DNA from: an uncultured Lachnoclostridium sp.
Lineage (GTDB): Bacteria > Bacillota > Clostridia > Lachnospirales > Lachnospiraceae
Assembly: GCA_930986645.1 (NCBI GenBank)
Contig: CAKNJS010000004.1
Location: forward strand, 54,120 to 118,119
Length of the DNA: 64,000 nt
Direction of reading: 5' to 3'
Positions 45,461 through 55,133 of the stretch are shown piece by piece. The position numbers were made by a program, and so were the translations under genes. How positions within the stretch are numbered: the stretch's first letter is position 1; every line of letters starts with the position of its first letter. The notes beneath the pieces were generated by a model. That model worked only from the letters and a program-made list of their open reading frames with translations, made no database searches and was not told where the DNA came from.

Positions 45461-47508
45461 GATGGATCTACGGAAGACAGGACTGGAAAACACTGGAGAG
45501 AGGGCAGGAGAACTGTTATCTTATGACAAACGGGCTGGGAGGGTTTTCTTCCCTTACTATGACAGGTTCCGCGGCGCGTAATGACCACGCCTTTCTGATG
45601 GCGTGCACGAAAGCGCCTAACAACCGGTACAATATCATCCACCGCCTGTCTGAAAAGCTGGAGATGAAAAACGGGCAGGATATCAGAAAGTATACCCTTT
45701 CGTCACAGGAGTTTGCTGACGGAACAAGAGAGGAAGGATACCGGTATCTGACAGAGTTTGCGTATGAGGACACCCCGGTCTGGCGGTATCTCGTAAACGG
45801 TGTGGAAATCGAGAAAGAAACGGCTGTCAGGCAGAAAGAAAATACCATTGCGGTCTGTTACCGGATAAAGAACAGAAGCCGCAGCGATGTCTGTCTGAGA
45901 GTGACCCCGTTCTACCAATTCTGCCCGAAGGGAGAGCAGCCGGAAAGCGGCATCGGGCTGAAGTATCAGCCGGCTGCCGGAAGATACAGCTGTATAGAGA
46001 GCGCCGGGCTGAGATTGTACTGTATAACGGACGGCTGCGATAAGAAAAGCCCAGAGACAGAAGAGACCTGTTATTATGCGTATGACATCTGTGACGGACG
46101 GCGCAGCACCGGCCGGGCGAAATCCTGCCATTGCATCTCTATGTCTGTGGAAAGCGGATGCGGGAAAACACTTTCCATTGTATTTTCTATGGAGAAGAAG
46201 TATGCGGACATGGAAAGTCCTCGGGAACAGACTGGTGAGGAGTCAGGAAACGCAGGGAAACTGGCGGAAGCTGTCATAGAAGAACTGAAAGAATCCCGCA
46301 GGACTCTGGAAGAACAGTCCGGCTTGAAGGATCAGACGGCATGCTGTCTTGTAAAGAGTGCGCGGCAGTTCGTTTCCCTGAGAGAGTCTACGGGAAAGGA
46401 GACCATTCTGGCAGGCTTTCCCTTCTTTGAGGACTGGGGCAGGGATACGATGATCGCCCTGCCCGGAATATGCCTGTCCACAAGACAGTTCGATGACGCG
46501 GCGTCTATCTTGAGAACATTTGCCCGTTATGAGAGAAACGGGCTGATGCCCAACCTGTTTCCGGAGGGGAAAAACGAACCGATGTATAATACAGTGGACG
46601 CGGCGCTTCTGTTCATCAACTGTGTCTGGCTGTACTATAAAGCATCCGGAGATGAATCCATGATCGAAGAAATGTATCCGGTCATGGAGCGGATCATTGA
46701 TTCTTATATGGAGGGAACTGATTACGATATCCGGATGGATGACGACGGCCTGATCACAGCGGGCAGCGGACTGGATCAGGTGACTTGGATGGATGTCCGG
46801 GTCGGCGAAATCCTGCCTACGCCAAGACACGGGAAGCCGGTTGAGATTAATGCTTACTGGTACAATGCACTCAGAATCATGGCCGAGTGTACACGGATGC
46901 TGTCCGGAAACGGCTCGATGCGCCGCAACGATGTCCGGAACTTTGCGGAGCGGTATGAAGCGGCGGCAGAGCGGACGAAACGGTCATTTACGGAAAAATT
47001 CTGGATGGAGGAAAAGCAATGCCTGAAAGATGTGCTGTCGGGAACGAAAGCCGACTGTCAGGTCAGATGCAATCAGATATGGGTTGTCTCTCTGCCGTTT
47101 ACGATGCTGGATGCCGAAAAGGAGAGGAAAGTGACGGATACTGTATTCGAGAAGCTGTACACACCTTATGGCCTGAGAACTCTGGAAGAAGCTGATCCGG
47201 AGTTTAAGCCGGAGTACGGAGGAGAAGTCCTCAAACGAGATCTGGCATACCATCAGGGAACCGTGTGGGTTTTTCCTCTCGGAGCATATTATCTGGCATA
47301 CCTGAAAGTGAACGGGTATAGTGAGAACGCGAAGGCAGAGGTGCGCTCGCAGCTTGAGGTACTCTGCAGTGCCCTGAGGGAAGGGTGTATCGGACAGCTT
47401 CCGGAGATTTATGACGGGGCGGTGCCTGTCTCATCGAAAGGATGCTTTGCTCAGGCATGGAGTACAGGAGAAATTCTCAGAGTATATGAGGCGCTGGAGA
47501 GAAACTGA
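45451..47508 (+). CDS. amylo-alpha-1,6-glucosidase / glycogen debranching enzyme family
   Basis: 685 residues. The N-terminal GDE_N-like domain contains NCYLMTNGLGGFSSLTMTGSAARNDHAFL. The C-terminal (alpha/alpha)6 domain has GRDTMIALPGICLSTRQFDDAASILRTF with the Asp pair, PNLFPEGKNEPMYNTVDAALLFINC, and GTVWVFPLGAYYLAYLK, all characteristic of bacterial GDE C-terminal debranching enzymes. It removes single alpha-1,6 glucose stubs. ATG 45451 overlaps the pullulanase end, giving coupling. No signal peptide, so it acts in the cytoplasm on imported or stored glucan. Confidence 0.9.
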   Translation: MGIRWIYGRQDWKTLERGQENCYLMTNGLGGFSSLTMTGSAARNDHAFLMACTKAPNNRYNIIHRLSEKLEMKNGQDIRKYTLSSQEFADGTREEGYRYLTEFAYEDTPVWRYLVNGVEIEKETAVRQKENTIAVCYRIKNRSRSDVCLRVTPFYQFCPKGEQPESGIGLKYQPAAGRYSCIESAGLRLYCITDGCDKKSPETEETCYYAYDICDGRRSTGRAKSCHCISMSVESGCGKTLSIVFSMEKKYADMESPREQTGEESGNAGKLAEAVIEELKESRRTLEEQSGLKDQTACCLVKSARQFVSLRESTGKETILAGFPFFEDWGRDTMIALPGICLSTRQFDDAASILRTFARYERNGLMPNLFPEGKNEPMYNTVDAALLFINCVWLYYKASGDESMIEEMYPVMERIIDSYMEGTDYDIRMDDDGLITAGSGLDQVTWMDVRVGEILPTPRHGKPVEINAYWYNALRIMAECTRMLSGNGSMRRNDVRNFAERYEAAAERTKRSFTEKFWMEEKQCLKDVLSGTKADCQVRCNQIWVVSLPFTMLDAEKERKVTDTVFEKLYTPYGLRTLEEADPEFKPEYGGEVLKRDLAYHQGTVWVFPLGAYYLAYLKVNGYSENAKAEVRSQLEVLCSALREGCIGQLPEIYDGAVPVSSKGCFAQAWSTGEILRVYEALERN

Positions 47509-47528
47509 TATAATCAGGAGGTAACAAC

Positions 47529-49280
47529 ATGGATTTTGCAGCAGTATATCATAAGACGTCAGAGCAGATGAGTTATGCCATGGATGAGAACAGACTGGTT
47601 GTAAACCTTAAGACAGGGTATGATGTAAAACAGGTGTTTATCATACATGGAGACCCTTTTGAAGCCGGCATATTAGGCGGCAGTGAACGGTGGGACGGAA
47701 AGAGGGAGGAGATTGTTTATAAAAAGCGTCTGCCCCATCAACTCTGGTGGACGACCACGCTTGTACCACCTTATAAGCGGTGTAAATACTACTTTGAGCT
47801 CCACACGGATTCGGAAGTCTGGTATTACTTTGAAGATGGGTTCCTGACGGAAGAACAGGTGAATATGCCGGGACGTCTGCTTCAGTATTTTATTGTGCCG
47901 TGGATGAATCCGGCGGATATAAACCGCACACCGGAGTGGGTCAATGATACAGTGTGGTATCAGATTTTCCCAGACAGGTTCTGCAACGGAACGCCGGACC
48001 GGGATGATCCGGATATCCTGCCTTGGCAGACCGGGCCGGTGACAAACAAGGAAAAATACGGCGGAGATCTGGAGGGAATCCGGTCCAGACTGCCATATTT
48101 GAGCAATCTGGGAATCACCGGCATCTATCTGAATCCGATCATGGAGGCGGAGACAAACCATAAGTATGATACGAAGGATTATACGAAGATCGATCCCTCT
48201 TTCGGGGATAATGAGGGAATGCGCCGTCTTGTGGATGATGCGCACAGTCTGGGTATCCGCGTTATGGTGGATGCGGTATTTAACCATTGCGGCCGGAAGT
48301 TTGTGCCTTGGCTGGATGTACGGGAAAAGGGAAAAGAGTCACGGTACGCGGACTGGTTTATGGTCAATGACTGGACGCAGATCTTAAAGCAGGGGAATAC
48401 AAGGGACGGCCGTTTTTATTCTTTTGCCTTTGAAGAATGGATGCCGAAGCTGAACACGAATAATCCGGAAGTGATCGATTATTTCTGCGGTGTATGTGAA
48501 CAGTGGATCCGTGAGTTTGACATCGATGCCATCCGGTTTGATGTAGGCAATGAGGTCTCCCACCGGTTTCTGAAAGAGATGCGCCGGCGTCTGAAGAAGA
48601 TCAGGCCGGATATTTATCTCCTCGGTGAAATCTGGCATGACGCAAGCCAGTGGCTCGCAGGAGATGAGTATGATTCAGTAATGAATTATCCGCTGATGAG
48701 CGGTATCCATGACTATTTTCTGGATGCCTCCATGGATAAGGAAGAGTTTGAGTACATGGTCAACCGATGTTATACTATGTATATGCAGCAGAATAATAAT
48801 GTGCTGTTCAATCTTCTGGATTCCCATGATACGGAAAGGCTGATGAACCGGTTCCACGATCTGGATATTTTTTATCAGCAGCTGGCTGTTCTGTTTACAC
48901 TGCCGGGAAGTCCATGCATCTATTACGGGACGGAGATTGCCATGGAGGGCGGTTTTGATCCGGACTGCCGCAGATGTATGCCGTGGGATGAGATCGGCTC
49001 GGAGGAAAATCAGGAGAAGATCGGCTTTATGAAACAGCTGATCCGGATGCGCCGTACTGAGGAAACGTGCAGAAGCCTTCATTTTCATTTCCCGAACCGG
49101 TATTCGGACAGGCGGTGTGTGGAGTATATTAAGATCGATTCGGAAAACCGCAGGCTGGAGGTGGTGCTTAACTGTTCCGGCGATGCGATGGATGTGGGAG
49201 AAAACGGCGAAATTATATTCTCGAGAAATTATGACCGGGGAATACTGGGAAAGAACGGTACACTGATCAGAAGAAAGTGA
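47529..49280 (+). CDS. GH13 neopullulanase/maltogenic amylase-like alpha-glycosidase
   Basis: 583 residues, intracellular. The N-terminal beta-sandwich (CBM34-like, DFAAVYHKTSEQMSYAMDEN to YFEDGFLTEE) precedes the barrel start NDTVWYQIFPDRFCNG. The catalytic residues are in DAIRFDVGNEVSHRFL (nucleophile), YLLGEIWHDASQW (acid/base) and LLDSHDTERLM. The presence of CBM34 and the VWYQIFPDRF motif place it with GH13_20 enzymes (neopullulanase, cyclomaltodextrinase, maltogenic amylase). It cleaves cyclic or branched maltodextrins. Strong ribosome binding site GGAGG. Confidence 0.9.
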   Translation: MDFAAVYHKTSEQMSYAMDENRLVVNLKTGYDVKQVFIIHGDPFEAGILGGSERWDGKREEIVYKKRLPHQLWWTTTLVPPYKRCKYYFELHTDSEVWYYFEDGFLTEEQVNMPGRLLQYFIVPWMNPADINRTPEWVNDTVWYQIFPDRFCNGTPDRDDPDILPWQTGPVTNKEKYGGDLEGIRSRLPYLSNLGITGIYLNPIMEAETNHKYDTKDYTKIDPSFGDNEGMRRLVDDAHSLGIRVMVDAVFNHCGRKFVPWLDVREKGKESRYADWFMVNDWTQILKQGNTRDGRFYSFAFEEWMPKLNTNNPEVIDYFCGVCEQWIREFDIDAIRFDVGNEVSHRFLKEMRRRLKKIRPDIYLLGEIWHDASQWLAGDEYDSVMNYPLMSGIHDYFLDASMDKEEFEYMVNRCYTMYMQQNNNVLFNLLDSHDTERLMNRFHDLDIFYQQLAVLFTLPGSPCIYYGTEIAMEGGFDPDCRRCMPWDEIGSEENQEKIGFMKQLIRMRRTEETCRSLHFHFPNRYSDRRCVEYIKIDSENRRLEVVLNCSGDAMDVGENGEIIFSRNYDRGILGKNGTLIRRK

Positions 49281-49300
49281 GAGGAGAAAGGAATATTGTG

Positions 49301-50941
49301 ATGACAGAAATAAAAAGACCGTGGTGGAAAAATGCAGTTGTCTATCAGATCTACCCGAAAAGCTTTCAGGATTCCAATGGGGACGGGATCGGCGATATAC
49401 AGGGGATCATAAGCAGACTCGATTATCTGGAAGAGCTGGGAATCGATGCAGTGTGGATCTCACCGATGTATTGTTCCCCTCAGGACGACAACGGATATGA
49501 TATTTCAGATTATCAGGACATTGATCCTATGTTCGGCAGTCTGGATGACATGGAAGAATTGATTACAAAAGCCAAGGAGAAAAATATCCGGATCATAATG
49601 GATCTGGTCTTGAACCATACTTCGGACGAGCACCGGTGGTTTCTGGAGGCGAAAAAGTCAAAGGACAATCCGTATCACGATTACTACGTGTGGAGAGACG
49701 GTGAAGAGGGCGTGTATCCCAATGACATGAAGGCTGTATTCGGGGGCCCGGCATGGGAGTGGGTGCCGGAGCTTGGCCAGTATTATTTTCATCAGTTTTC
49801 TGTAAAGCAGCCGGATCTGAACTGGGAGAACCCGAAAGTGCGAAGAGAGATCTATGATATGATCCTCTGGTGGATGGACAAAGGTGCAGGCGGATTCCGC
49901 CTTGATGTAATCGACCAGATCGCAAAAGAACCGGATCAGAAGATTACGAACAATGGTCCCAGACTTCACGAATTCCTTCAGGAGATGAGCCGTGAGACAT
50001 TCCAGAAAGGAGACCTGATCACTGTGGGAGAGGCTTGGGGAGCTGACCCGGAAATCGCAAAACTCTACAGCAATCCGGACGGAAGCGAGTTCTCTATGGT
50101 CTTCCAATTCGAGCATATGGTGATGGATCAGCAGGAAGGAAAAGAGAAATGGGATCTGGCGCCGCTTCCTTTTGTAAAATTGAAAAAATGTCTGGCAAAA
50201 TGGCAGACAGAGCTCTGCGGAAAAGGCTGGAACAGTCTGTTTCTGGACAACCATGATCTCCCGAGAATCGTCTCACGCTGGGGAGATGATGGAAAATACC
50301 GCAAAGAGTCTGCCAAGATGCTCGCTGTGATACTGCACGGAATGCAGGGAACGCCTTATGTCTATCAGGGCGAGGAGCTGGGAATGACAAATGTGAAGTT
50401 CCCGGATATCAGTTCCTATGAGGATATTGAGACGCTCAATATGTACCGGGAGAGACTGGAGGCAGGATATGATAAAGAGGACATTATGCGTTCAATCTAT
50501 GCGAAGAGCCGTGATAATGCGCGTACTCCCATGCAGTGGAGCGGAGACGAGAATGCAGGATTTACAACAGGCACCCCGTGGATCGCATTAAATCCGAATT
50601 ATAAGGAGATCAATGCAGACAGTGAGAGAAGGGATCCGGATTCGGTATATAATTTCTACCGGAAACTGATCCGTCTCAGGAAAGAGTATCAGGTATTTAT
50701 AGATGGAAAGTTCGAGCTCCTTCTCCCGGAAGATGAGCAGATCTTTGCGTATACCAGAACGGACGGAGAGCATCAGATGCTTGTGGCCGCCAACTTTACC
50801 GGTGAACCTGCACAGTGTCCGGCATGGAAAGAATGGGAAGGAGCACAGGTACTGCTCCATAATTATAAGGATGAAGCGGCGGAGCGCCAAGGGGAATGCC
50901 CGGAGCTCAGACCGTATGAGGCATTCATATTATACAGGTGA
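49301..50941 (+). CDS. GH13 oligo-1,6-glucosidase / alpha-glucosidase
   Basis: 546 residues, intracellular. The start WWKNAVVYQIYPKSFQDSNG and GIGDIQGIISRLDYLEELGIDAVWISP are typical of GH13_31 enzymes, which include isomaltase, trehalose-6-phosphate hydrolase and sucrose isomerase. The catalytic residues are in GFRLDVIDQIAKEP, VGEAWGADPE and LDNHDLPRIVSRWG. ATG 49301 with AAAGGA eight bases upstream fits better than the GTG at 49277. It probably releases glucose from the shorter products of the upstream enzymes and ends the operon. Confidence 0.92.
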   Translation: MTEIKRPWWKNAVVYQIYPKSFQDSNGDGIGDIQGIISRLDYLEELGIDAVWISPMYCSPQDDNGYDISDYQDIDPMFGSLDDMEELITKAKEKNIRIIMDLVLNHTSDEHRWFLEAKKSKDNPYHDYYVWRDGEEGVYPNDMKAVFGGPAWEWVPELGQYYFHQFSVKQPDLNWENPKVRREIYDMILWWMDKGAGGFRLDVIDQIAKEPDQKITNNGPRLHEFLQEMSRETFQKGDLITVGEAWGADPEIAKLYSNPDGSEFSMVFQFEHMVMDQQEGKEKWDLAPLPFVKLKKCLAKWQTELCGKGWNSLFLDNHDLPRIVSRWGDDGKYRKESAKMLAVILHGMQGTPYVYQGEELGMTNVKFPDISSYEDIETLNMYRERLEAGYDKEDIMRSIYAKSRDNARTPMQWSGDENAGFTTGTPWIALNPNYKEINADSERRDPDSVYNFYRKLIRLRKEYQVFIDGKFELLLPEDEQIFAYTRTDGEHQMLVAANFTGEPAQCPAWKEWEGAQVLLHNYKDEAAERQGECPELRPYEAFILYR

Positions 50942-50994
50942 TCAGTTGTTTCTTTGTTTCGTGCAGGCGGTTCATGGGAAAGTAGTTTCCATAC

Positions 50995-51024
50995 TTGACA
51001 CGGCCGGTATGTCTGGGGTAGAAT
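50995..51024 (+). promoter_or_regulatory. thrS promoter
   Basis: TTGACA (50995-51000), 18-bp spacer, TAGAAT (51019-51024), directly before the T-box. Confidence 0.7.
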
Positions 51025-51029
51025 AACCA

Positions 51030-51315
51030 GTGTAGAGAAAGCGTTGAAGAGGACAGTAGGCTGTCAGTACATCGACAGAGAGGGATTATATGCTGAAAAG
51101 ATCCTGTTGTACGGCATGACTGAAAACCACCTCGGAGCGGCCTTAATACGGCACGGTGATTCCGTTATCATCATATGAATTAAGATGGTTTTCCATGGAA
51201 AACAAGCAGGGTGGAACCGCGGGTGTATTTCCCGTCCCTGTGCGGAGTGTTTCCATGCGGCCGCATATTTTCAGAGAGCATAAGGAGACATTCCATTCGG
51301 GATGTCTCTTTTTGT
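51030..51315 (+). promoter_or_regulatory. T-box riboswitch controlling thrS
   Basis: The conserved T-box AGGGTGGAACCGCGGG is at 51209-51224. Stem I with its AGTAC bulge region begins near 51040. A plausible threonine specifier, ACC, lies at 51126-51128 (GAAAACCACC). The terminator stem GAGACATTCC / GGGATGTCTC with TTTTT ends the element at about 51313. Uncharged tRNA-Thr would pair with the specifier and with the T-box bulge to allow readthrough to thrS. The exact specifier is inference; the rest is clear. Confidence 0.92.
51285..51313 (+). terminator. T-box terminator
   Basis: GAGACATTCC, short loop, GGGATGTCTC and five T, inside the T-box element; the alternative antiterminator uses the T-box sequence. 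Confidence 0.9.
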
Positions 51316-51384
51316 GTGATAAGCTCGGCAAGCGGCTGTGGATGGCATGAAAAGAATTGCATAAAAAAGAAAGGATGAAAAAAG

Positions 51385-53286
51385 ATGAAAGTTAAATTGA
51401 AAGATGGTTCATTCAAAGAGTATCAGGAACCGAAGAGTGTGTATGAAATCGCACTTGATATCAGTGAGGGACTTGCCAGAGCCGCAACAGCAGGCGAGGT
51501 AGACGGCGAGGCAGTGGATCTCCGTACGGTGATCGATCACGACTGCGAACTCAATATTCTGACATTTAATGATGAAAAAGGAAAAGGGGCATTCCGCCAC
51601 ACAGCATCCCATATTATGGCTCAGGCGATCAAAAGGCTTTATCCGGAGACAAAGCTTGCTATCGGACCGTCAATTGCAGACGGCTTCTACTATGATGTAG
51701 ACAGAGAGACTCCGTTTACAACAGAGGATCTGGAGAAGATCGAGGCGGAGATGAAGAAGATCGTCAAAGAGAATCTTGAGATCAAACAGTACACAATGCC
51801 GAGAAATGAGGCGATAGAATACTTTAAGGAAAAAGAGGAACCTTACAAAGTCGAACTGATCGAGGATCTGCCGGAGGACGAAACAATCAGCTTTTATTCT
51901 CAGGGAGAATTTACGGATCTGTGTGCAGGACCGCACCTTATGACTACTAAACCGGTAAAAGCCTTTAAGCTGACGAGTCTTGCAGGAGCATACTGGAGAG
52001 GCGATGAGCACAACAAGATGCTCCAGAGAATCTACGGAACCGCATTCCCGAAAAAGGCAGAACTGGAAGAGTACCTGACTATGATCGAAGAGGCGAAAAA
52101 GCGTGATCACAGAAAACTGGGCAAAGAGCTCGGACTGTTTATGATGCGTGAGGAGGGGCCGGGATTCCCGTTCTTCCTTCCGAACGGAATGGTGCTTAAG
52201 AACACACTTCTCGACTACTGGAGAGAGATCCACCGCAAAGCCGGATATGTTGAGATCAGTACACCGATCATGCTGAGCCGCCATCTGTGGGAGACTTCCG
52301 GACACTGGGATCACTACAAGGAAAATATGTATACGACCGTGATCGACGATGTGGATTTCGCTATCAAACCGATGAACTGCCCGGGCGGCATTCTTGTCTA
52401 TGAATCAGAACCGCGTTCTTATCGTGATTTACCGATCCGTATGGGTGAACTGGGTCTGGTACACCGCCATGAGAAATCCGGACAGCTTCACGGACTGATG
52501 CGTGTGCGCTGCTTCACACAGGACGATGCGCATATCTTCATGACTCCGGAGCAGATCAAAGACGAGATCAAAGGCGTTGTGAAACTGATCGATGAGGTAT
52601 ACAGCCTCTTCGGCTTCAAATATCATGTAGAACTTTCCACACGCCCGGATGACAGCATGGGAAGCGATGAAGATTGGGAAATGGCAACCGATGCCCTCAG
52701 GGCGGCACTGGATGATATCGGACTCCAGTATATTGTAAATGAAGGAGACGGTGCTTTCTATGGGCCGAAGATTGATTTCCATCTGGAGGATTCCATCGGA
52801 AGAACATGGCAGTGCGGTACGATCCAGCTCGACTTCCAGCTTCCGCTGCGGTTTGATCTGGAATATACAGGCGCAGACGGGGAGAAGCACAGACCGATCA
52901 TGATCCACCGTGTAGTATTCGGATCCATCGAGCGTTTCATCGGAATTCTGATCGAGCACTTTGCAGGCGCATTCCCGACATGGCTTGCACCGGTACAGGT
53001 AAAAGTGCTTCCGATTTCAGATAAACATATGGAGTACGGTACAAAAGTGCTGGAGGAACTGCAGGCAGCAGGCATCCGTGCGGAAATCGATACCAGAGCT
53101 GAGAAGATCGGATACAAGATCCGCGAGGCTCAGATGAAGAAGATTCCGTATATGCTCGTGGTCGGAGCAAAAGAAGAGGAAGAAGAAAAAGTATCTGTAA
53201 GAAGCAGGGTGAACGGCGATGAAGGTCAGTGCGGACTCAGAGAGTTTGTAGAAAAGATTAAAGAAGAAATCGTCCAGAAGAAATAA
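51385..53286 (+). CDS. thrS: threonyl-tRNA synthetase
   Basis: 633 residues. The N-terminal TGS domain, the editing domain with the HTASHIMAQAIKRLYPETKLAIG start and zinc-type ADLCAGPHL-like TDLCAGPHL, and class II motifs (KPMNCPGGILVYES, RHEKSGQLHGLMRVRCFTQDDAHIF with the aminoacylation residues) and the C-terminal anticodon-binding domain (LAPVQVKVLPISDKH to the end) are all present. Expression is set by the upstream T-box. The ribosome binding site is AAAGGATG-type, 10 bases before ATG 51385. Confidence 0.98.
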   Translation: MKVKLKDGSFKEYQEPKSVYEIALDISEGLARAATAGEVDGEAVDLRTVIDHDCELNILTFNDEKGKGAFRHTASHIMAQAIKRLYPETKLAIGPSIADGFYYDVDRETPFTTEDLEKIEAEMKKIVKENLEIKQYTMPRNEAIEYFKEKEEPYKVELIEDLPEDETISFYSQGEFTDLCAGPHLMTTKPVKAFKLTSLAGAYWRGDEHNKMLQRIYGTAFPKKAELEEYLTMIEEAKKRDHRKLGKELGLFMMREEGPGFPFFLPNGMVLKNTLLDYWREIHRKAGYVEISTPIMLSRHLWETSGHWDHYKENMYTTVIDDVDFAIKPMNCPGGILVYESEPRSYRDLPIRMGELGLVHRHEKSGQLHGLMRVRCFTQDDAHIFMTPEQIKDEIKGVVKLIDEVYSLFGFKYHVELSTRPDDSMGSDEDWEMATDALRAALDDIGLQYIVNEGDGAFYGPKIDFHLEDSIGRTWQCGTIQLDFQLPLRFDLEYTGADGEKHRPIMIHRVVFGSIERFIGILIEHFAGAFPTWLAPVQVKVLPISDKHMEYGTKVLEELQAAGIRAEIDTRAEKIGYKIREAQMKKIPYMLVVGAKEEEEEKVSVRSRVNGDEGQCGLREFVEKIKEEIVQKK

Positions 53287-53373
53287 AAAATCGCTTTTTC
53301 ATACCGGTTCAGGAGCAGAGAATCATCTGAAAAGCGGTAAGAAACAGAATAATTGACTCACCAGTTAAAAGCA

Positions 53374-53424
53374 AAACGGGCACGCGGAGAAGTCCTTACG
53401 TCAGACAACTTCGCGTGCCCGTTT
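53374..53424 (+). terminator. terminator-like hairpin after thrS
   Basis: AAACGGGCACGCG and CGCGTGCCCGTTT form a perfect 13-bp stem (with an inner AGAAGT/ACTTC). The T-run is short. The gap 53287-53624 otherwise contains the ldh promoter and operator. Confidence 0.75.
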
Positions 53425-53518
53425 AATGTTGACGGTTTCCTTTATCGGCCCCCAAAAATGAAATCGCAGTCCGGATAATCGAAAATTTTATAAATGGTGA
53501 AAAATTCCACACAACCTA

Positions 53519-53546
53519 TTGATTTTTTTGGAAATTATAATATAAT
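53519..53546 (+). promoter_or_regulatory. ldh promoter
   Basis: TTGATT (53519-53524), 16-bp spacer, TATAAT (53541-53546). Confidence 0.6.
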
Positions 53547-53557
53547 AAGCTTGTATA

Positions 53558-53584
53558 TTAATCCTAGTAAAATACTAGGATTAA
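53558..53584. promoter_or_regulatory. 27-bp perfect palindrome at the ldh start of transcription
   Basis: TTAATCCTAGTA, spacer AAA, TACTAGGATTAA: two perfect 12-bp arms. It lies about +5 to +31 relative to the predicted transcription start, the usual place of a repressor site. It does not match the Rex consensus (TTGTTAANNNNTTAACAA). No T-run follows, so it is not a terminator. Confidence 0.6.
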
Positions 53585-53624
53585 TAAAAAGAATTCATAT
53601 TTTCTGATTAAGGAGGAACGTAAT

Positions 53625-54569
53625 ATGATAAATATACAGAAAGCGGCAGTGATAGGTTGTGGATTTGTGGGATCAACGATCGCATATACATTAATGCAGA
53701 AAGGCACTTTTTCAGAACTTGTTCTCATAGATGCGGTGCAGGCAAAAGAAGAGGGAGAGGCGATGGATATCAGCCACGGACTTCCGTTTGCCCATGCTAT
53801 GGATATTATTCCGGGCAGCTATGAAGATATAGCGGATGCGGCGGTCGTGATCATTACGGCAGGGGCGAATCAGAAACCGGGAGAGACAAGGCTGGATCTT
53901 GTGCAGAAGAATTCGAAGATCATGAAATCGATCATCAGTGAGATCAAACGGGTGAACTGCGAAGGAATTTTGATGATCGTATCAAATCCGGTGGATATTC
54001 TCACTCAGGTGGCCTTGAAGGAATCCGGATTTCCGAAAGAGCGTGTGATCGGTTCCGGCACGGTGCTGGATACGGCAAGACTGAAGTATCTGATCAGTGA
54101 GAAGCTTGATGTGGACAGCAGAAATGTGCATGCTTTCATCGCAGGGGAACATGGAGACAGTGAGCTTGCGGTATGGAGCTGCGCAAATGTTTACGGCATC
54201 GGCATTAAAGAGTTTGCCAAAATGCGTGGATACAGTGATTTTTCCGATGAGATGGATGAAATCTACCATGCAGTGCGCGACAGTGCATATGAGATCATAG
54301 AGAGAAAAGGGGCTACGTATTATGGGATTGGAATGGCGGCGGCCAGAATCGCGGAGGCAATTGTCAGGGACAGTCATGCAGTGGTGCCGATATCTGTTTC
54401 GCTTAACGGGGAATACGGTCTTGAAGGGTTGTGCCTGAGCATTCCGACGATCATTGGAAACAAAGGCGCGGAGCAGGTGCTGGAGATCAATCTTAGCGGC
54501 GAGGAGAAGGAGAAGCTTAAGAAATCCGCAGAAGAGCTGAAAGCAGTACTTGCACAGATTAAAGAGTAA
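53625..54569 (+). CDS. ldh: L-lactate dehydrogenase
   Basis: 314 residues. It reduces pyruvate to L-lactate with NADH. The Rossmann start AVIGCGFVGSTIAYTL, NAD site VLIDAV, and TAGANQKPGETRLDLV with the substrate-loop residues (Gln and Arg; Gln points to lactate rather than malate), the VSNPVDILTQVA segment, the catalytic His in GEHGDSELAVWS and Arg in GTVLDTARLKYL are all standard. The GGAGGAACG ribosome binding site lies about 8 bases before ATG 53625. The gene stands alone between terminators. Confidence 0.95.
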   Translation: MINIQKAAVIGCGFVGSTIAYTLMQKGTFSELVLIDAVQAKEEGEAMDISHGLPFAHAMDIIPGSYEDIADAAVVIITAGANQKPGETRLDLVQKNSKIMKSIISEIKRVNCEGILMIVSNPVDILTQVALKESGFPKERVIGSGTVLDTARLKYLISEKLDVDSRNVHAFIAGEHGDSELAVWSCANVYGIGIKEFAKMRGYSDFSDEMDEIYHAVRDSAYEIIERKGATYYGIGMAAARIAEAIVRDSHAVVPISVSLNGEYGLEGLCLSIPTIIGNKGAEQVLEINLSGEEKEKLKKSAEELKAVLAQIKE

Positions 54570-54584
54570 AAAAGGATCAAAGAT

Positions 54585-54617
54585 AAGCGGTATCAGTAAA
54601 TTTCTGATACCGCTTAA
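54585..54617. terminator. hairpin between ldh and the DtxR-family gene
   Basis: TAAGCGGTATCAG and CTGATACCGCTTA, 13-bp stem, flanked by short A/T tracts. It could serve both converging genes; no long T-run. Confidence 0.6.
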
Positions 54618-54634
54618 TTAATATACCTGTATTT

Positions 54635-54994
54635 TTATTTAATATGTCTTTTTATCGCTTCAAAGCTCTCAGCGCTGATCACATGCTCGATCCGGCAGGC
54701 GTCTTCTGCGGCAACTTTGGGATCTACTCCGAGGCGTGTGAGCCATGAGGACAGAAGCGTGTGGCGTTCATAGATACAGTCGGCAATCTCTTTTCCGGCA
54801 TCGGTAAGGGTGATATATCCCTCCGGTGAGACTGCGATATGTCCGCTTTCTCTTAATTTCTTCATAGCAACACTTACGCTGGATTTCTTGAAGTTCAGTT
54901 CTGTTGCCACGTCTACGGAACGTACGACAGGGAGGCGCTGGCTTAAGACCAGAATTGTTTCCAGATAATTTTCAGCAGATTCATTTCCATGCAT
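54635..54994 (-). CDS. DtxR/MntR-family metal-dependent repressor
   Basis: 119 residues: the N-terminal winged helix (NYLETILVLSQRLPVVRSVDVATEL, KKSSVSVAMKKL) and the dimerisation half with metal ligands in the region AADCIYERH.LLSSWL-like ADCIYERHTLLSSWLTRLG and HVISAESFEAIKRH. The C-terminal SH3/FeoA-like domain of larger DtxR proteins is absent, as in MntR. It lies divergently from the feo operon, whose promoter carries a matching palindrome at 55117-55140, so it is the probable iron or manganese repressor. ATG 54994 follows GAGGTG; an upstream GTG at 55003 is weaker. Confidence 0.9.
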   Translation of the reverse strand: MHGNESAENYLETILVLSQRLPVVRSVDVATELNFKKSSVSVAMKKLRESGHIAVSPEGYITLTDAGKEIADCIYERHTLLSSWLTRLGVDPKVAAEDACRIEHVISAESFEAIKRHIK

Positions 54995-55104
54995 AGTTTT
55001 CACCTCACTCTTTCAAATACTTTCCACTAAGTATACCATATTCGACTAGTTACGGCAAATGCTGAGCAGCGATGGAAAAATTTGAAAAAAATGAAAAAGA
55101 GTTC

Positions 55105-55133
55105 TTGACAACTAATAATAGTTAGCATATACT
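55105..55133 (+). promoter_or_regulatory. feo operon promoter
   Basis: TTGACA (55105-55110), 17-bp spacer, TATACT (55128-55133): near-consensus sigma-A. Confidence 0.85.
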
